Shown piece by piece: positions 5,198 to 6,248 of a DNA stretch of 6,248 nucleotides. The DNA is from Pseudomonadales bacterium (GTDB lineage Bacteria; Pseudomonadota; Gammaproteobacteria; Pseudomonadales; Pseudohongiellaceae): contig JAKSCP010000152.1 in NCBI GenBank assembly GCA_022360535.1, positions 1 to 6,248 of the forward strand, read 5' to 3'. A program made the position numbers and the translations under genes. Every line of letters starts with the position of its first letter. The first letter of the stretch is position 1. The notes beneath the pieces were generated by a model. That model was not told the DNA's origin, did no database searches, and saw nothing but the letters and a program-made list of their open reading frames with translations.

Positions 5198-6248
5198 ATG
5201 AGAATTAGAAATATAAAAAGTCGAAGAAGAGCACTTTTTCTAGGCGTATTGATGGCAAATATGGCATCAGTCACGTTTGCTCAGCAAGAAAACAGTGTTG
5301 AAGAAGTTGTCGTAACCGGCTCTTACATTCGTGGGTCTGCACTAGACGCCCCTTCCCCAGTTCAGGTTATTGATAGAGCCTCTATCGAAGCTCAAGGTGC
5401 GTCCACTGTATGGGACTTGATCCGAAACCTCGATATCAACCAGGGGTCTGCCACCAATGTCAATGGATCAGCTGGCGATTCCGCGGGTATCAGCGGTTCA
5501 GCTCAGGTGAATCTGAGAAACCTTGGCGGCAATTCCACACTTACTCTGATTAACGGCAAACGAGTCACACCCTCTGCGGTGTTAACGATAGCCGGGCAGG
5601 AATTCGTAGACCTTAATGATATACCGGTCACTATGACCGAACGCATCGAAATCCTCACCGACGGTGGCTCCGCGCTGTACGGATCTGATGCTGTGGCTGG
5701 TGTGGTTAATGTCATCATGCGGACCGAGTTTGAAGGCCTGGAACTCTACGGAGAAACACAAGGCATTGCGGAAGAAGGTGGCACCTACGAGGAAACCCTC
5801 TCGGCTATTTGGGGCTGGGAAAGCAGTGACGGCCGCACTAACTTCGTGATATCGGGAGAATACTTCGAGCGCGACCCTGTTGGAATCGAACATGGCAACA
5901 CTTACGATCCAAATCGCTGGGATTTTGTAGATGAAGTCGGGTTTGCGACTGCGCCTTTCGGTCCCGGCATAAACCCAATCTATGTAAACCAGGAACTGAC
6001 AGATCTGAGGCATGCAGAAAGAGCCTCTATTGGTCTGGCCCCCACCGGTACGGAATATACGGACCCTTTATGCGGAACAGTCCCCGGAACATTCACCGAC
6101 ACTCGGTTTGACGACTTTGGAAATCCCGAAAGTCAGTGTATGGAAGATATCACTGATCTAAACTTTCTCGCGCAAGGGCAGGAGCGTAAGGCCGCCGCAA
6201 TTTCTTTCGAGCATGATTTCAACGATCGGACAGAATTCTATTCGTTCG
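5198..6248 (+). CDS. TonB-dependent outer-membrane receptor (N-terminal part, runs off the right edge)
   Basis: The frame from ATG 5198 is open for 350 codons to the window end, so only the signal peptide, the plug and the first barrel strands are visible; complete receptors of this type are usually 700-1000 residues. The signal peptide is a basic RRR N-region, a hydrophobic core at 12-27 and a likely cut after FAQ or at TFA. EEVVVTG (35-41) is a TonB-box-like sequence. The plug carries VNLRNLGGNSTLTLINGKRV (104-123) and DGGSALYGSDAVAGVVNVIM (155-174), both hallmarks of the plug domain. Barrel strands start near 182. C292 and C314 probably form a disulfide in an outer loop. The start is fixed by AAGGGAG at 5186-5192, five bases before the ATG. 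The family imports scarce ligands across the outer membrane using TonB energy. The ligand cannot be read from this part. Two operator-like sites shared with the monooxygenase-like gene suggest joint control. Confidence 0.95.
   Translation, partial: MRIRNIKSRRRALFLGVLMANMASVTFAQQENSVEEVVVTGSYIRGSALDAPSPVQVIDRASIEAQGASTVWDLIRNLDINQGSATNVNGSAGDSAGISGSAQVNLRNLGGNSTLTLINGKRVTPSAVLTIAGQEFVDLNDIPVTMTERIEILTDGGSALYGSDAVAGVVNVIMRTEFEGLELYGETQGIAEEGGTYEETLSAIWGWESSDGRTNFVISGEYFERDPVGIEHGNTYDPNRWDFVDEVGFATAPFGPGINPIYVNQELTDLRHAERASIGLAPTGTEYTDPLCGTVPGTFTDTRFDDFGNPESQCMEDITDLNFLAQGQERKAAAISFEHDFNDRTEFYSF

Noticed and set aside
5582..6013. Minus-strand open frame of 143 codons opposite the receptor gene
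   Set aside because: The + strand encodes clear TonB-receptor plug motifs through this region; the antisense frame has no recognisable features.

Overview
The window is about 6.2 kb of bacterial DNA with moderate base composition. All convincing genes lie on the + strand. The large TonB-dependent receptor, several Sec-type signal peptides, a periplasmic c-type haem motif and the protein families present point to a Gram-negative bacterium. The style is that of marine or uncultured Gammaproteobacteria; this is an inference from family resemblance, and no marker gene is present to fix the taxon. There are no tRNA or rRNA genes, CRISPR arrays, transposases or phage genes.

Layout. Positions 1-72 may be the last codons of an upstream gene. 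A seven-segment membrane protein of the DUF2306 type follows (92-925) and ends in a clear intrinsic terminator (992-1022). Next is a secreted protein of unknown function (1111-2130), then a 300-base gap with nested, mutually exclusive inverted repeats (2139-2228) and a palindromic operator-like site (site A, 2338-2359). Two genes that look co-transcribed follow: a secreted c-haem/copper monooxygenase-like fusion (2431-3837) and a secreted beta-rich protein of unknown function (3882-4820). A 377-base non-coding region holds two more copies of the palindrome (site B near 4946, site C near 5083) and then a short leader. The window ends inside a TonB-dependent outer-membrane receptor that starts at 5198 and runs off the right edge with 350 residues visible.

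How it may work together. The strongest signal outside the genes is the palindrome CTGT-(11 or 12 bases, GGGTA/ACCC-like)-ACAG. It occurs once before the monooxygenase-like gene and twice before the receptor gene, and I did not see it before the other two genes. The simplest reading is one regulator controlling both the receptor (uptake of some substrate or metal complex) and the periplasmic oxidative pair. The substrate is not visible in the sequence. A copper-related or small-organic-molecule role is possible because the monooxygenase-like protein keeps a full set of candidate copper ligands, but this is inference.
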